A stretch of 64,000 nucleotides of DNA, from contig NZ_LR590481.1 in NCBI RefSeq assembly GCF_901482605.1, forward strand, positions 620,001-684,000, in the 5' to 3' direction. This document shows positions 54,142 through 63,907 of this stretch, piece after piece. The notes under the pieces are model-generated. The model did not search any database, was not told where the DNA came from, and worked only from the letters and a program-made list of their open reading frames with translations. The stretch comes from Hathewaya histolytica. GTDB lineage: Bacteria; Bacillota; Clostridia; Clostridiales; Clostridiaceae. How positions within the stretch are numbered: position 1 is the stretch's first letter; each line of letters starts with the position of its first letter. The position numbers were made by a program, and so were the translations under genes.

Positions 54142-55287
54142 ATGAATAAAAAAAAGCTTAGAAATTTATTAAAAAAGGATGAGAATGCGAAGTTAGATTT
54201 CAAAGTTAAAATAGATACAAAATCAACAAGTTCCAAAAAAGAACTTGCAAAAGACATTTGTGCTATGGCAAATGCGAGAGGTGGTAGAGGTTATATAATT
54301 ATTGGAGTTGAAGATAAGACGAAGAAAATAGTTGGCTTTGATCCTACTCTTTTAAGAGAGGAGCAAATACAACAGATAGTTAGTTCCAGATGCGATCCAC
54401 CTATACCTATAAAATTAGATTATGTTAATTTAAATGGTAAGAGCATTGGTGTAATAACTATTTATGATGGTGATCAAAAACCATATCAAGTAAGATATAA
54501 TGGAGCATTTTATATAAGACGTGGTTCTACTACAGATATAATGAGAAAAGAAGAACTAGTAACTTTGTTAAGTGAGAATCTAACTTTTAATGCAGAACTT
54601 TATCCAATAACTAGAAGCAATATAGAGCATTTAGATATGAAATTAGTAAAACAGTATTTTTTTCTTCAAGGTCTTCAGTATAATTCAAGCAACATAGAGG
54701 AACTTATGATAAATTCCGGCATAGTAGTAAAGGACAAGGAGACAGCTAGGTTAATGATAACTTTGGGTGGACTTTTGGTATTTTCACGTTATAATAGTAT
54801 ATATATTCCTCAAAATAAAATTAAAATAATCAACAATATGGGGGACAAGGAAGAAATACTAATATTATCAGGAAAGCTTCTAGATATATTGGATAAGGCG
54901 GAGGAATATTTAAATAATAATCTACCAAGAAATTATCCAATTATAGCTATTTATGAAGGATTAAAGAATGCAATCCTATATCGTGACTATACTGTGTATG
55001 ATAAAATTATAGAAATTAAAATTAGCAATGATAATATAACTTTAATAAGCCCAGGATGTATGGATAAGAATAAAGGTGGTAAAAAAAATTCCTATATAAA
55101 AAGAAACATGTGGATTTATGAAAAGTTAATTTTTATAGATAATAAAAAACGTTTTTTGAATACAGGAAGCGGATTTTCTATAATAAAAAATTCTTTTCTG
55201 TCAAAAGGTAAAAAAGTTTATTTTTTAAATTCTAGAAAAAACAACTATTTTAAAATTTCTTATCCAGGTATACGAGATTACGTTTAG
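54142..55287 (+). CDS. AlbA_2 (Schlafen-like) domain protein
   Basis: The 381-residue protein has an N-terminal AlbA_2/divergent AAA-4 domain (about 10-150): AKLDFKVKID, KDICAMANARGGRGYIIIGV, YIRRGSTTDIMRKEELV. The remainder has a weakly ATPase-like fold (ITLGGLLVFSRY; IYEGLKNAILYRDY, as in the C-terminal part of such proteins). Members bind RNA or DNA and act as regulators; the target is unknown. The C-terminal 90 residues are Lys/Asn-rich and diverge. It lies 65 bp before tyrS. Confidence 0.75.
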   Translation: MNKKKLRNLLKKDENAKLDFKVKIDTKSTSSKKELAKDICAMANARGGRGYIIIGVEDKTKKIVGFDPTLLREEQIQQIVSSRCDPPIPIKLDYVNLNGKSIGVITIYDGDQKPYQVRYNGAFYIRRGSTTDIMRKEELVTLLSENLTFNAELYPITRSNIEHLDMKLVKQYFFLQGLQYNSSNIEELMINSGIVVKDKETARLMITLGGLLVFSRYNSIYIPQNKIKIINNMGDKEEILILSGKLLDILDKAEEYLNNNLPRNYPIIAIYEGLKNAILYRDYTVYDKIIEIKISNDNITLISPGCMDKNKGGKKNSYIKRNMWIYEKLIFIDNKKRFLNTGSGFSIIKNSFLSKGKKVYFLNSRKNNYFKISYPGIRDYV

Positions 55288-55352
55288 ATAGTATGCTAAG
55301 TTTTGCTAGATAAGATTTAGTTATACTTATATATAAGTTAGGAGGAAGCTAG

Positions 55353-56570
55353 ATGACAAATGTATTTGATGTCTTAATGGAACGTGGATACATTAAGCAA
55401 ACTACACATGAAGAAATAAAAGATATACTAGGAAAGGAAAAAGTAACTTTTTACATAGGATTTGATCCAACTGCTGATAGTTTACATGTAGGTCATTTTA
55501 TCGCAATGATGTTTATGGCTCATATGCAAAGGGCTGGACATAGACCAATTGCTCTTGTGGGTGGCGGAACTGGAATGATAGGAGATCCATCAGGAAGAAC
55601 CGATATGAGACAAATGCTTACAGAAGAAAAAATTGAGCATAATGTAAACTGTATAAAAAAACAATTATCAAGATTAATAGATTTTACTGATGATAAAGCA
55701 CTATTAGTTAATAATGCAGAGTGGTTAAATAAATTAAATTATATAGAGTTTATAAGAGACATTGGGTGTCATTTCTCAGTAAATAAAATGCTTACAGCAG
55801 AATGTTTTAAGCAAAGACTAGAAAAAGGATTATCTTTCTTAGAGTTTAACTATATGTTAATGCAAGGTTATGATTTTTTACAGTTAAATGAAAAATATAA
55901 CTGTACTATGCAACTTGGAGGCGACGATCAATGGTCTAACATGATTGCCGGTATGGATTTAATTAGAAGAAAAAAATCAAAGCCAGCTTATGCAATGACT
56001 TGTACATTACTTACAAATAGTGAAGGCAAAAAGATGGGTAAGACAGCTAATGGAGCACTTTGGCTTGATCCTGAAAAAACTTCACCATATGAATTTTATC
56101 AATACTGGAGAAATGTACATGATGATGATGTAGAGAAATGTTTATCTCTATTAACTTTTGTTCCAATGGATGAGGTTAAGAAACTATGTGCTATAAAAGG
56201 TTCTGAAATGAATAATGCAAAAAAAGTTTTAGCATATGAAGTTACTAAACTAATACATGGGGAAGAAGAAGCTAATAAAGCAAAAGAAGCTGCAGAAGCT
56301 TTATTTGGAAATGGTGGAGATTTAAGTAATGCTCCAACTGTAGAAATAAGTAAAGATGATATAGGTACTTCAATTTTAGACTTAGTATCAACTTATAAAA
56401 TTGTTCCATCTAAAAAAGAGGGAAGAAGATTAATAGAGCAAGGTGGATTATCAATAAATGAAGAGAAAGTTTCTGATATAAGCTTCACACTTAATGAAGA
56501 ACACATAAAAGATGGAGAAGCTTTAATAAGAAAAGGAAAGAAAAAAATATATAGAATTATATTAAAATAG
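55353..56570 (+). CDS. tyrS: Tyrosyl-tRNA synthetase
   Basis: This 405-residue class I synthetase has [16 protein letters not shown] (HIGH-like) near 35-50, GGDDQWSNM for tyrosine binding, [12 protein letters not shown] (KMSKS-like) near 230, and a C-terminal S4 RNA-binding domain ([16 protein letters not shown]). No T-box is visible in the 65 bp before it, unlike trpS and leuS here. A GGAGGAAG site precedes the ATG. Confidence 0.96.
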   Translation: MTNVFDVLMERGYIKQTTHEEIKDILGKEKVTFYIGFDPTADSLHVGHFIAMMFMAHMQRAGHRPIALVGGGTGMIGDPSGRTDMRQMLTEEKIEHNVNCIKKQLSRLIDFTDDKALLVNNAEWLNKLNYIEFIRDIGCHFSVNKMLTAECFKQRLEKGLSFLEFNYMLMQGYDFLQLNEKYNCTMQLGGDDQWSNMIAGMDLIRRKKSKPAYAMTCTLLTNSEGKKMGKTANGALWLDPEKTSPYEFYQYWRNVHDDDVEKCLSLLTFVPMDEVKKLCAIKGSEMNNAKKVLAYEVTKLIHGEEEANKAKEAAEALFGNGGDLSNAPTVEISKDDIGTSILDLVSTYKIVPSKKEGRRLIEQGGLSINEEKVSDISFTLNEEHIKDGEALIRKGKKKIYRIILK

Positions 56571-56584
56571 TAAAACTAATTCCT

Positions 56585-56637
56585 AGTGGCTAAAAAGGTA
56601 TTTAATTTAATGTTAAAATCTTTTTAGCCACTTTTTA
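56585..56637 (+). terminator. Intrinsic terminator after tyrS
   Basis: AGTGGCTAAAAAG pairs with CTTTTTAGCCACT, followed by TTTT. Confidence 0.85.
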
Positions 56638-56740
56638 ATTTTGAATATTAATATATAAAAATATACTTGTATTTTTCTTCTAAACAATAGGGGTAATCCT
56701 ATCGATAATATAAAAGAAGTGTATTTTGGAGGAAATATTA

Positions 56741-58501
56741 ATGGATAAAATTTTAGATGTAAGTTCCGTAAAGTATATAGATAAAAAAAAATTTAAAACT
56801 AAACTTTTTTTTACTCAAGGACAAAAGTTTTATGCAAAGCTTTGTGGTGTAGATAAAGAAACGGGGGAAATTACTCTTAAATTAGCTAATGGTTCAGAGT
56901 TTAAAGCAGAAGTCTTAGAAAATTTAGAGCGTATGGAAGGTGATATTCTAAGATTTACAGTAGAAGGTCTTTCTGATGGTAAATTAAAGCTTAAATTATC
57001 AGAGATAGTAGAAAAAGAAGAAGAGATTAATCCCTTTGAAAATATTCTTGCAGAGTTGGGTTTGGAAGATAATGAAGAAAATGTAGAACTATTAAGTAAA
57101 ATGTTAAAACACAATATTACACTAACTAAAGATAATATTGCGGAAATGAAAAACATTCTAAACTTAAAAGAGAAAATACAAGTTGAAGAAGAAGAATTTT
57201 TAAAATTAATTTTAGATAAATCAGATATAGATTTACAGTCTGATAAAGGTGAAATTTCATATAAAATTTTAAAAGATTGTTTTAAAGATTTAAGAACCTG
57301 TGATTTAGATTCTATTATGTTTTTTAAGGAGAACAATTTAGAACTTAACAAGGAAAATATAGAAGGAATAAAGTATATTATTGAAAATGATAATGTGCTT
57401 TCTAATGAACTGGAAAAAATTATATTGCATTTTGAGGATATATTAGATAGTTCTAGAGGCGTAGATTTTAAAGAAATAGATTCAAAAACAATAAATTTAA
57501 AACAAGAATTAAACTTAGGTGATTTAGATAATATACAGTTGATAAATACAGGAGCGAATGCAGAAAACAAAGAAAATAATATAGAGTTAAAGCATTCTAA
57601 TATGCAGAGGGCTAATGTAGAAGATGCAAGTATTTTAGACTTAAATAAAAAGTACATAGGGGATAATACAGAAATTAAGGAGAACAATACTAGTAATGAT
57701 AAAGTTTTATTAGAAGGTGAACGTCATATAGAATTTTTAAAAGAAAAATCTATATCTAGCTTAGAAGAAAAAAACTTAAATACTAAAAATAATATAGATA
57801 TTTTAAAAGGTTATCTAAAAGCTGTTGGAGACAAGACATTATATGAATATGTAGAGAAGAAAATAAACCTCCTAGCTAAAGATACTGAAAATAATATTGT
57901 AGATGCCTCCAATGAAAATTTAAGTGATGATATAAAGGCTCTTATTTCATTAGGTAAGAATTTAAAAGAAGATATATCAAAAAATATAGATATAATAAAA
58001 ACTAATATAAAGTCTATAATAAAACTTACAGAATCAAATTTGATATTCCAAGACAAAACAAATTTAGAACATGTTAAAATTCCTATAAACAATTTAAAGA
58101 TACTCAATTCCATTTATAATGAATACTATTATTTAGATTTTCCCTTAAAGGTAATAGAAAATGAATATCCATTTAAATTAATTATTAAGAATAAAAATAA
58201 TCAAAATAAAACAATATATCCAAAAGATATAAAAATAGTAGCTAGTATAAAAACTTTAAATATGGGACCTATAGATAATTATATAACCATTAAAGATAAT
58301 CATTTAGACCTTAAGATAAAGGTTAATAATAGCTTTAAAAATGTATTAAATAAGTTTAAATATAGATTAGTAAATAGTTTAAATGATATGGGATATAAAT
58401 CTAATATTGTAATACAAGAGATAGAAAAAGAAATAAGTTTAACAAATTCTTGTGAGTTTTTTGAAGATCCTAGTTTTAGCAGTATTAATACTTTAATATA
58501 G
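56741..58501 (+). CDS. FliK-like (YlqG-type) hook-length-control-related protein
   Basis: The 586-residue protein has a short beta N-terminal domain (GQKFYAKLCGVDKETGEITL, GDILRFTVEGL), a long low-complexity Asn/Lys/Glu-rich middle, and a C-terminal domain (about 465-570) with paired strands and a helix: YYYLDFPLKVIENEYPFKLI, SIKTLNMGPIDNYITIKDN, FKYRLVNSLNDMGYK. The last block is FliK-C-like. The next gene encodes an FlhB-C-like protein, its usual partner, which supports this. B. subtilis ylqG-ylqH is the same pair. ATG 56741 has GGAGG 9-10 bases upstream. Confidence 0.65.
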   Translation: MDKILDVSSVKYIDKKKFKTKLFFTQGQKFYAKLCGVDKETGEITLKLANGSEFKAEVLENLERMEGDILRFTVEGLSDGKLKLKLSEIVEKEEEINPFENILAELGLEDNEENVELLSKMLKHNITLTKDNIAEMKNILNLKEKIQVEEEEFLKLILDKSDIDLQSDKGEISYKILKDCFKDLRTCDLDSIMFFKENNLELNKENIEGIKYIIENDNVLSNELEKIILHFEDILDSSRGVDFKEIDSKTINLKQELNLGDLDNIQLINTGANAENKENNIELKHSNMQRANVEDASILDLNKKYIGDNTEIKENNTSNDKVLLEGERHIEFLKEKSISSLEEKNLNTKNNIDILKGYLKAVGDKTLYEYVEKKINLLAKDTENNIVDASNENLSDDIKALISLGKNLKEDISKNIDIIKTNIKSIIKLTESNLIFQDKTNLEHVKIPINNLKILNSIYNEYYYLDFPLKVIENEYPFKLIIKNKNNQNKTIYPKDIKIVASIKTLNMGPIDNYITIKDNHLDLKIKVNNSFKNVLNKFKYRLVNSLNDMGYKSNIVIQEIEKEISLTNSCEFFEDPSFSSINTLI

Positions 58502-58540
58502 AATAATAATTTTATTTTTTATATAGGATGTGATAATATT

Positions 58541-58801
58541 ATGAAAGAGCGAAAAAAAGCAGCAGCTTTAAAATATGATAATATATATGAACCTCCTATA
58601 GTTACAGCTTCAGGTACGGGATATATTGCTGAGAAGATTTTAGAAAAGGCTATGGAAGGTAATGTGCCGATTATAGAAAACAAGGAACTTACGGAGCTCT
58701 TAACTAAGGTAGAAGTAGGAGATAGTATACCAGAGGAGGTATACGAAGCAGTTGCTACAATACTCGCATATATTATGAGTATAGATAGTACATTAGAATA
58801 A
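58541..58801 (+). CDS. FlhB C-terminal-like export switch protein (YlqH/FlhX type)
   Basis: This 86-residue protein is just the cytoplasmic export-switch part of FlhB after its NPTH autocleavage site. AAALKYDNIYEPPIVTASGT matches the post-NPTH strand; then AEKILEKAMEGNVPIIENKE and IPEEVYEAVATILAYIM follow the family. The NPTH itself and the membrane domain are absent, so it cannot self-cleave or form a channel. It could stand in for cleaved FlhB-C or act outside flagella. It starts 40 bp after the FliK-like gene and 14 bp before the phosphoesterase. Confidence 0.9.
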   Translation: MKERKKAAALKYDNIYEPPIVTASGTGYIAEKILEKAMEGNVPIIENKELTELLTKVEVGDSIPEEVYEAVATILAYIMSIDSTLE

Positions 58802-58815
58802 GGTGTGATATTATT

Positions 58816-59505
58816 ATGGCATTATGGTCAATATCTGATTTACATTTAGCGTTTACTATAGATAAACCAATGGATATCTTTGGTGATAACTGGTATATGC
58901 ATGAAGAAAAAATAAAAGAAAATTGGTTAAAAGAAATAAAGGATAAGGATACTGTGTTAATAGCAGGGGATATATCTTGGTCTATGAATATAGAAGAAGG
59001 TTTTGAAGATTTAAATTGGATACATAACCTTCCTGGCGATAAAATATTAGTTAAAGGTAATCATGACTACTGGTGGAGTGGAATAAAAAGGTTAAATAGT
59101 ATGTATGATGACCTAAACTTTATACAAAATAACTCTTTTTCATATGAAGATTATGCAATCTGCGGTACAAGAGGATGGATATTACCGGGAGGGACAAATT
59201 TTACCTCAAATGACGAGAAAATATTTAAAAGAGAATGTATAAGACTCAGGTTATCCTTAGAAGAGGGACGTAAAAAAGGATTTTCAAAATTTATAGTAAT
59301 GACTCATTATCCCCCTATTTATCCTAATATGGAGGATACAGAATTTATTAAGATTCTAAAAGAGTTTAATGTTGAAAAAGTTATTTACGGTCATTTACAT
59401 GGTCCCTCACTAAAGAAAGTTTTCGAAGGACATAGAGATGGAATAGAATATATAATGACCTCTAGTGATTATTTAAACTTTTATCCTAAAAAAATATTAG
59501 ATTAA
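58816..59505 (+). CDS. Metallophosphoesterase (calcineurin-like)
   Basis: This 229-residue dimetal phosphoesterase has SISDLHLAF (Asp-x-His) near 5, LIAGDISWSM near 49, VKGNHDYWW near 75, VMTHYPPIY near 160 and YGHLHGPSL near 194, all ligand motifs of the family. Its substrate is unknown. It probably shares a transcript with the FlhB-C-like gene. Confidence 0.9.
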   Translation: MALWSISDLHLAFTIDKPMDIFGDNWYMHEEKIKENWLKEIKDKDTVLIAGDISWSMNIEEGFEDLNWIHNLPGDKILVKGNHDYWWSGIKRLNSMYDDLNFIQNNSFSYEDYAICGTRGWILPGGTNFTSNDEKIFKRECIRLRLSLEEGRKKGFSKFIVMTHYPPIYPNMEDTEFIKILKEFNVEKVIYGHLHGPSLKKVFEGHRDGIEYIMTSSDYLNFYPKKILD

Positions 59506-59629
59506 AATATAGGTTTATATAATATAGTTTTTGTAAATATATATTTATTACTATGTTTTGTTGTATTATAATATGGTATTAGAAGGATATATTAGATATT
59601 TGAAAATAAAAGTTAAAAGAGGTCGGCTT

Positions 59630-60421
59630 ATGGCAATTAGAGAATGGAAGAGTTTTTTATTACCTTATGAACAGGCAGTAGAGGAATTAAAAACAAAATT
59701 TAAAAATATAAGAAAAGAATATAGAAGAAAAAATGAATATTCTCCCATAGAGTTTGTAACAGGAAGGGTAAAGGAAATATCAAGTATATTAGAGAAAGCA
59801 AATAAATTTGACATACCCTTAGATAGAATTGAGTATGAGATGGAGGATATAGCTGGTATAAGAGTTATGTGCCAATTTGTAGATGATATACAAAAAGTGG
59901 TTAATATAATTAGAGATAGAAAAGATATGGATATAATTTATGAAAAAGATTATATAACTAACTTTAAAAATAGTGGTTATAGAAGCTATCATATAATAAT
60001 TAAGTACTCTGTTTATATGGCAGAGGGGGAAAAGGAAATTTTAGCAGAATTCCAAATAAGAACCCTAGCCATGAACTTTTGGGCTACAGTAGAGCATTCA
60101 TTAAATTATAAGTATAAACATTCTATTCCTGTTTATATTAAAGAGAAACTTAAAAAAGCAGCTGATGCAGCATTTTTATTGGATCAAGAAATGCAAGAAA
60201 TAAAAGAAGAAATTAAGGATGCTCAGAAGTTATTTGAAATTAAATCAACTTTAGTTTCAAATATATCAGATAACATAGCAAGTTTGGGTGCTTTAGGAAA
60301 AAATGCAGAGGTTGCAAGGTTTAGAGAACAATTAAATACTCTTATAGAAGAGGGAGATGTTGTTGAATTAAGTTCACTTTTAAAAACTACAGAGAGAATT
60401 ATTGAGCTTTATAAGGTATAA
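59630..60421 (+). CDS. Small alarmone synthetase (RelA/SpoT synthetase domain, YjbM-like)
   Basis: This protein of about 263 residues has a lone (p)ppGpp synthetase domain: RVKEISSILEKANKF, EMEDIAGIRVMCQFVDD near 83-99, YRSYHIIIKY, and AEFQIRTLAMNFWATVEHSL near 147. No hydrolase, TGS or ACT domain is present; the C-terminal helices match the RelQ/YjbM oligomerisation region. ATG 59630 has AAGAGGT 7 bases upstream. A longer frame from 59558 overlaps a TATAAT box at 59567, which is better read as the promoter. Confidence 0.9.
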   Translation: MAIREWKSFLLPYEQAVEELKTKFKNIRKEYRRKNEYSPIEFVTGRVKEISSILEKANKFDIPLDRIEYEMEDIAGIRVMCQFVDDIQKVVNIIRDRKDMDIIYEKDYITNFKNSGYRSYHIIIKYSVYMAEGEKEILAEFQIRTLAMNFWATVEHSLNYKYKHSIPVYIKEKLKKAADAAFLLDQEMQEIKEEIKDAQKLFEIKSTLVSNISDNIASLGALGKNAEVARFREQLNTLIEEGDVVELSSLLKTTERIIELYKV

Positions 60422-60425
60422 AAAT

Positions 60426-60472
60426 GTGGCTATTTCAAAAGATTTAAAAATCATTTGAAATAGCCACTTATT
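60426..60472. terminator. Bidirectional terminator between synthetase gene and leuS
   Basis: GTGGCTATTTCAAA pairs with TTTGAAATAGCCAC, a 14-bp perfect stem with A and T runs on the sides. The genes converge here. Confidence 0.8.
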
Positions 60473-60542
60473 TTTATTAATGCTTCACAATATTAAATGA
60501 TGTATCTTACTAAAACCTTATATTGATTTATGATATCTTGAA

Positions 60543-62981
60543 TTAATTGGCAACTATATTAACTAGTCTACCTTTAATTACGATTACTTTTCTTACAGTT
60601 TTACCTTCTAAATTTTTAGATATATTCTCATCGTTTAAGGCAAATTCTTTTATAGATTCTTCAGAAGAATCAGAAGGAACATTTATTCTAGATTTAATCT
60701 TACCGTTTATTTGAATTGCAATTTCAATTTCGTCTTTAATTAAAGCCCTAGGATCAAATTTAGGCCAAGATGAATTAAAGATAGAGTAATCCATACCTAA
60801 TAGTTCCCATTGTTCTTCTGAAAAATGAGGAGCAAAAGGAGCTATAAGTTTAATATAATCTGCAAGTACTTCCTTTAATAAGTTAAAGTTTTTAGAAGTT
60901 ACATCCTTATATTTTGAAAGTGCATTTGTAAGTTCCATAATTCTTGCAACAGCAGTGTTAAATTGCAGTTTTTCAGTGTCTTCAGTAACTCCTTTTATTG
61001 CAAAATGTCTCCAGTAATTTAATTCTTTTTCTTCTTTATCCATAGTATCTTTAGAAGAATTATTATTTTTTATATCTTCAACAAAATACTCTATAGTTCT
61101 TTCTACTCTATCAACAAATCTTGAAATGGACTTTATACCATCATCGCTCCAAGCACCACCTTCTTCATAAGCAAAACCAAACATTAGGTACATTCTAAAT
61201 ACGTCTGCGCCATATTGCTTAATGTAATCGTCAGGTGATATAGTATTTCCTTTTGATTTGCTCATTTTTAGTCCATCTGGTCCTAAAATAAGTCCTTGGT
61301 GATTTAGAGATTTAAAAGGTTCATCAAAGTTTAGATATCCCATATCTCTTAATGCTTTTGTTATGAATCTTGCATAAAGTAAATGCATGCAAGCATGTTC
61401 TGGACCACCTACGTATTTATCTACAGGTAGTATTTTATTTATTGTTTGTGGATCAAATGCCATATCTTTATTTTTGTTATCAGCATATCTTAAATAATAC
61501 CAAGATGAACATACAAAAGTATCTAAAGTATCAGGGTCTCTATGAGCAGCACCACCACACTTAGGACATTTTACATTTATAAAGTCCTCATTTTTAGCTA
61601 GAGGAGATTTTCCATCTGGCGTAAATTCTACATCATATGGAAGGGTAACAGGAAGGTTCTCTTCTGCTACAGGAACTATTCCACATTTATCACAATGTAT
61701 TATAGGTATAGGTGCCCCCCAATATCTTTGTCTTGATACTAGCCAGTCACGTAATCTATAGTTAACTTTAAAGCTTCCTAGAGAATCTTTTTGAAGTTTT
61801 TCTATTATAGCTTTTTTAGCCTCTTCTCCAGAAAGTCCAGTAAATTGATCACTATTTATTAAAGCACCATTTTCAGTGTATGGAAGGGATTCACCACCTT
61901 CAATAACTCTTTCTATTGGAAGATTATATTTAGATGCAAAAGAAAAATCTCTTTCATCATGAGCAGGAACAGCCATTACAGCACCAGTTCCGTAAGTTGC
62001 AAGTACATAATCACCAACCCAGATAGGTACTTTTTTATTATTTATAGGATTTATTGCATATGAACCAGTAAATACGCCAGTTTTCTCTCTTGTTATTGAT
62101 TGGCGTTCAATATCGGACTGTTTTTTAGCGTCTTCTCTATAACTTTTAACAAGTTCTTTATTTTCTTTTATAGTAATCTTCTCCACTAGTGGATTTTCAG
62201 GTGCTAAAACTACATAAGAAACTCCAAATAAAGTATCAGCTCTTGTTGTAAATACATTAAAACTTAAATCAGAGTTATGAACTTTAAAAGTTACTTCTGC
62301 ACCAGTAGATTTTCCTATCCAGTGTTTTTGCATAGCCTTAGTTTTTTCAGGCCAATCTAGCTCATCTATTTTTTCCAATAATTCCTCAGCGTAATCAGTA
62401 ATTTTTAAGAACCATTGTGTTAAATCTTTTTTAGTAACTTCAGTACTACATCTTTCACAAGCACCTTCTAATACCTGTTCATTTGCAAGTACTGTATTGC
62501 AACTAGGACACCAATTTACAGGAGCTTTTTTTCTATAAGCTAAACCCTTTTCATATAGTTTTAAAAATAACCATTGAGTCCATTTGTAATAATCTTCATT
62601 ACATGTTACCACTTCATTTTCCCAGTTAAACATAGCTCCAATAGCTTTTAACTGTTCTTCCATTTTCTTTATATTTTTTTCTGTAGAGTCTTTTGGGTGG
62701 ACACCTGTTTTTATAGCATAGTTTTCTGCTGGAAGTCCAAAGGCATCAAAACCCATTGGTTGAAATACGTTATATCCTTGCATTCTTTTAAATCTAGCCC
62801 AAGAGTCCATAGGACCATAGTTGAACCAGTGACCAGCATGTAGTTGGCTTCCTGATGGGTATGAAAACATTTCAAGTACATATAATTTTTTATCTAAATT
62901 TTCTTTATTAAATCTGTATAATTCGGTGTTTTCCCATTTATCTTGCCATTTCTTATCAATGTTAGTGTTGTAATTTCCCAT
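60543..62981 (-). CDS. leuS: Leucyl-tRNA synthetase
   Basis: This 812-residue class I synthetase has [17 protein letters not shown] (HIGH) near 38-54, a Cys-rich zinc region (CPSCNTV, CERCS near 155-180), the CP1 editing domain ([26 protein letters not shown] near 330), a second Cys cluster (CPKCGG), and KMSKSKGN near 575. Expression is under the leucine T-box upstream. A GGAGG site lies just before the ATG. Confidence 0.97.
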   Translation of the reverse strand: MGNYNTNIDKKWQDKWENTELYRFNKENLDKKLYVLEMFSYPSGSQLHAGHWFNYGPMDSWARFKRMQGYNVFQPMGFDAFGLPAENYAIKTGVHPKDSTEKNIKKMEEQLKAIGAMFNWENEVVTCNEDYYKWTQWLFLKLYEKGLAYRKKAPVNWCPSCNTVLANEQVLEGACERCSTEVTKKDLTQWFLKITDYAEELLEKIDELDWPEKTKAMQKHWIGKSTGAEVTFKVHNSDLSFNVFTTRADTLFGVSYVVLAPENPLVEKITIKENKELVKSYREDAKKQSDIERQSITREKTGVFTGSYAINPINNKKVPIWVGDYVLATYGTGAVMAVPAHDERDFSFASKYNLPIERVIEGGESLPYTENGALINSDQFTGLSGEEAKKAIIEKLQKDSLGSFKVNYRLRDWLVSRQRYWGAPIPIIHCDKCGIVPVAEENLPVTLPYDVEFTPDGKSPLAKNEDFINVKCPKCGGAAHRDPDTLDTFVCSSWYYLRYADNKNKDMAFDPQTINKILPVDKYVGGPEHACMHLLYARFITKALRDMGYLNFDEPFKSLNHQGLILGPDGLKMSKSKGNTISPDDYIKQYGADVFRMYLMFGFAYEEGGAWSDDGIKSISRFVDRVERTIEYFVEDIKNNNSSKDTMDKEEKELNYWRHFAIKGVTEDTEKLQFNTAVARIMELTNALSKYKDVTSKNFNLLKEVLADYIKLIAPFAPHFSEEQWELLGMDYSIFNSSWPKFDPRALIKDEIEIAIQINGKIKSRINVPSDSSEESIKEFALNDENISKNLEGKTVRKVIVIKGRLVNIVAN

Positions 62982-63019
62982 GTGTTTCCTCCTTGTTTTT
63001 TATATTGACTTTAAATTTA

Positions 63020-63274
63020 TAAAAATAAAAAGCCTCCGTCTACGAAGAGACGAAGGCTATAATTCGCGGTACCACTCTAATTAGATTATATAAATATAAT
63101 CTCACTTACGATTTTAACGGAAAACCCGTATCTACTTTTGGTAGATAAGCTCACAAGGCAAGTTCATATTATAGTGATACTGTTTTTCAGCAACCAACAG
63201 CTCTCTATAATCACATCTAATATTACTACTCCTAGATCATAGCAAATAAATTAATTAAGTTTAAAAATACGTTA
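63020..63274 (-). promoter_or_regulatory. T-box leader (tRNA-Leu) of leuS
   Basis: On the minus strand, AGAGAGC is followed by a specifier loop with Leu codon CTT (complement of 63160-63162, context GAA-CTT-GCC), then T-box AGAGTGGTACCGCG (63065-63078), then a terminator (arms at 63031-63041 and 63048-63057) and T tract. The bulge TGGT matches the A73 discriminator expected of tRNA-Leu. Confidence 0.92.
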
Positions 63275-63280
63275 AGAATA

Positions 63281-63309
63281 ATTATAGATTAAAAGAATTT
63301 TTATGTCAA
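63281..63309 (-). promoter_or_regulatory. Consensus promoter for leuS T-box
   Basis: On the minus strand TTGACA (63309-63304), 17 bp, TATAAT (63286-63281): perfect consensus. Confidence 0.85.
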
Positions 63310-63314
63310 TAATC

Positions 63315-63833
63315 TTATTTTAATTTCTTTATTATATTATCCTTAGAATAATTTATAAATACAGTTAGAGCATAATCATAAACAATAAATCCCACTTGCA
63401 ATAAAATTAATATAAGTATTGTAGGAAGTTTAAGATTTATATTATTAAGTAATAGGGTTTTGTAAAAGTAATATATTATAAAGGTAGAAAAGTTTAGAAA
63501 TAATAGTTTTACTAAAATCTCAAGAAACATATTCTTTATTCCCTCTGCAAAGTACTTAATTATTCCATAAAGGCCAAATAAAATAGTATAGGATAATGCA
63601 ATGTTTTTTGAAGGAATTAATATAAAAGATAGCAGCGCAGTAGCACAATAAACTGATACAGTAGTCTTAAGGTTTGTAGTTAAAAGTGTAAGAGGAATCA
63701 TAAAGGATGCTATCATTAAGAAAAAAAGAGTGTTTATAGGAATTAGAATGCTTAAATATAGAGATAATATTCCGAGGGCAGTAAGTATGCCACCTTTAGC
63801 TATATTATTGCTTAAGATACTATTTTTATTCAT
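63315..63833 (-). CDS. Hypothetical membrane protein (172 aa)
   Basis: An unrecognised, very hydrophobic protein with about five helices. It has GGILTALGILSLYLSILIPI near the N-terminus and a Lys-rich end. The small size, conserved-looking N-terminal SNNIAKGGILTA and helix layout recall substrate-binding S components of ECF transporters or DUF2232-type proteins, but no motif decides. GGAG (minus strand) precedes the ATG. It is upstream of the leuS promoter on the same strand. Confidence 0.6.
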   Translation of the reverse strand: MNKNSILSNNIAKGGILTALGILSLYLSILIPINTLFFLMIASFMIPLTLLTTNLKTTVSVYCATALLSFILIPSKNIALSYTILFGLYGIIKYFAEGIKNMFLEILVKLLFLNFSTFIIYYFYKTLLLNNINLKLPTILILILLQVGFIVYDYALTVFINYSKDNIIKKLK

Positions 63834-63848
63834 AATATTACTCCTTTA

Positions 63849-63900
63849 ATAAAAAAACTTATCTTCTTTAGAAAATAAATTAATTCATAGAAGATAAGTT
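63849..63900 (-). terminator. Terminator of the Cys-rich gene
   Basis: On the minus strand AACTTATCTTCT pairs with AGAAGATAAGTT (63889-63900 with 63856-63867), then a T7 run (63850-63857). Confidence 0.75.
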
Positions 63901-63907
63901 TTAGAAT

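Noticed and set aside
56830-57687. 285-codon minus-strand ORF opposite the FliK-like gene
   Set aside because: Ser/Phe/Leu/Ile-rich translation is the usual mirror of an Asn/Lys/Glu-rich AT-rich gene; no ribosome site.
59558-59629. N-terminal extension of the alarmone synthetase to ATG 59558
   Set aside because: Overlaps a TATAAT box and lacks a ribosome site; ATG 59630 has AAGAGGT 7 bases upstream and fits the family.
61370-61564. 64-codon ORF opposite leuS
   Set aside because: Antisense to conserved LeuRS sequence; no initiation signal.
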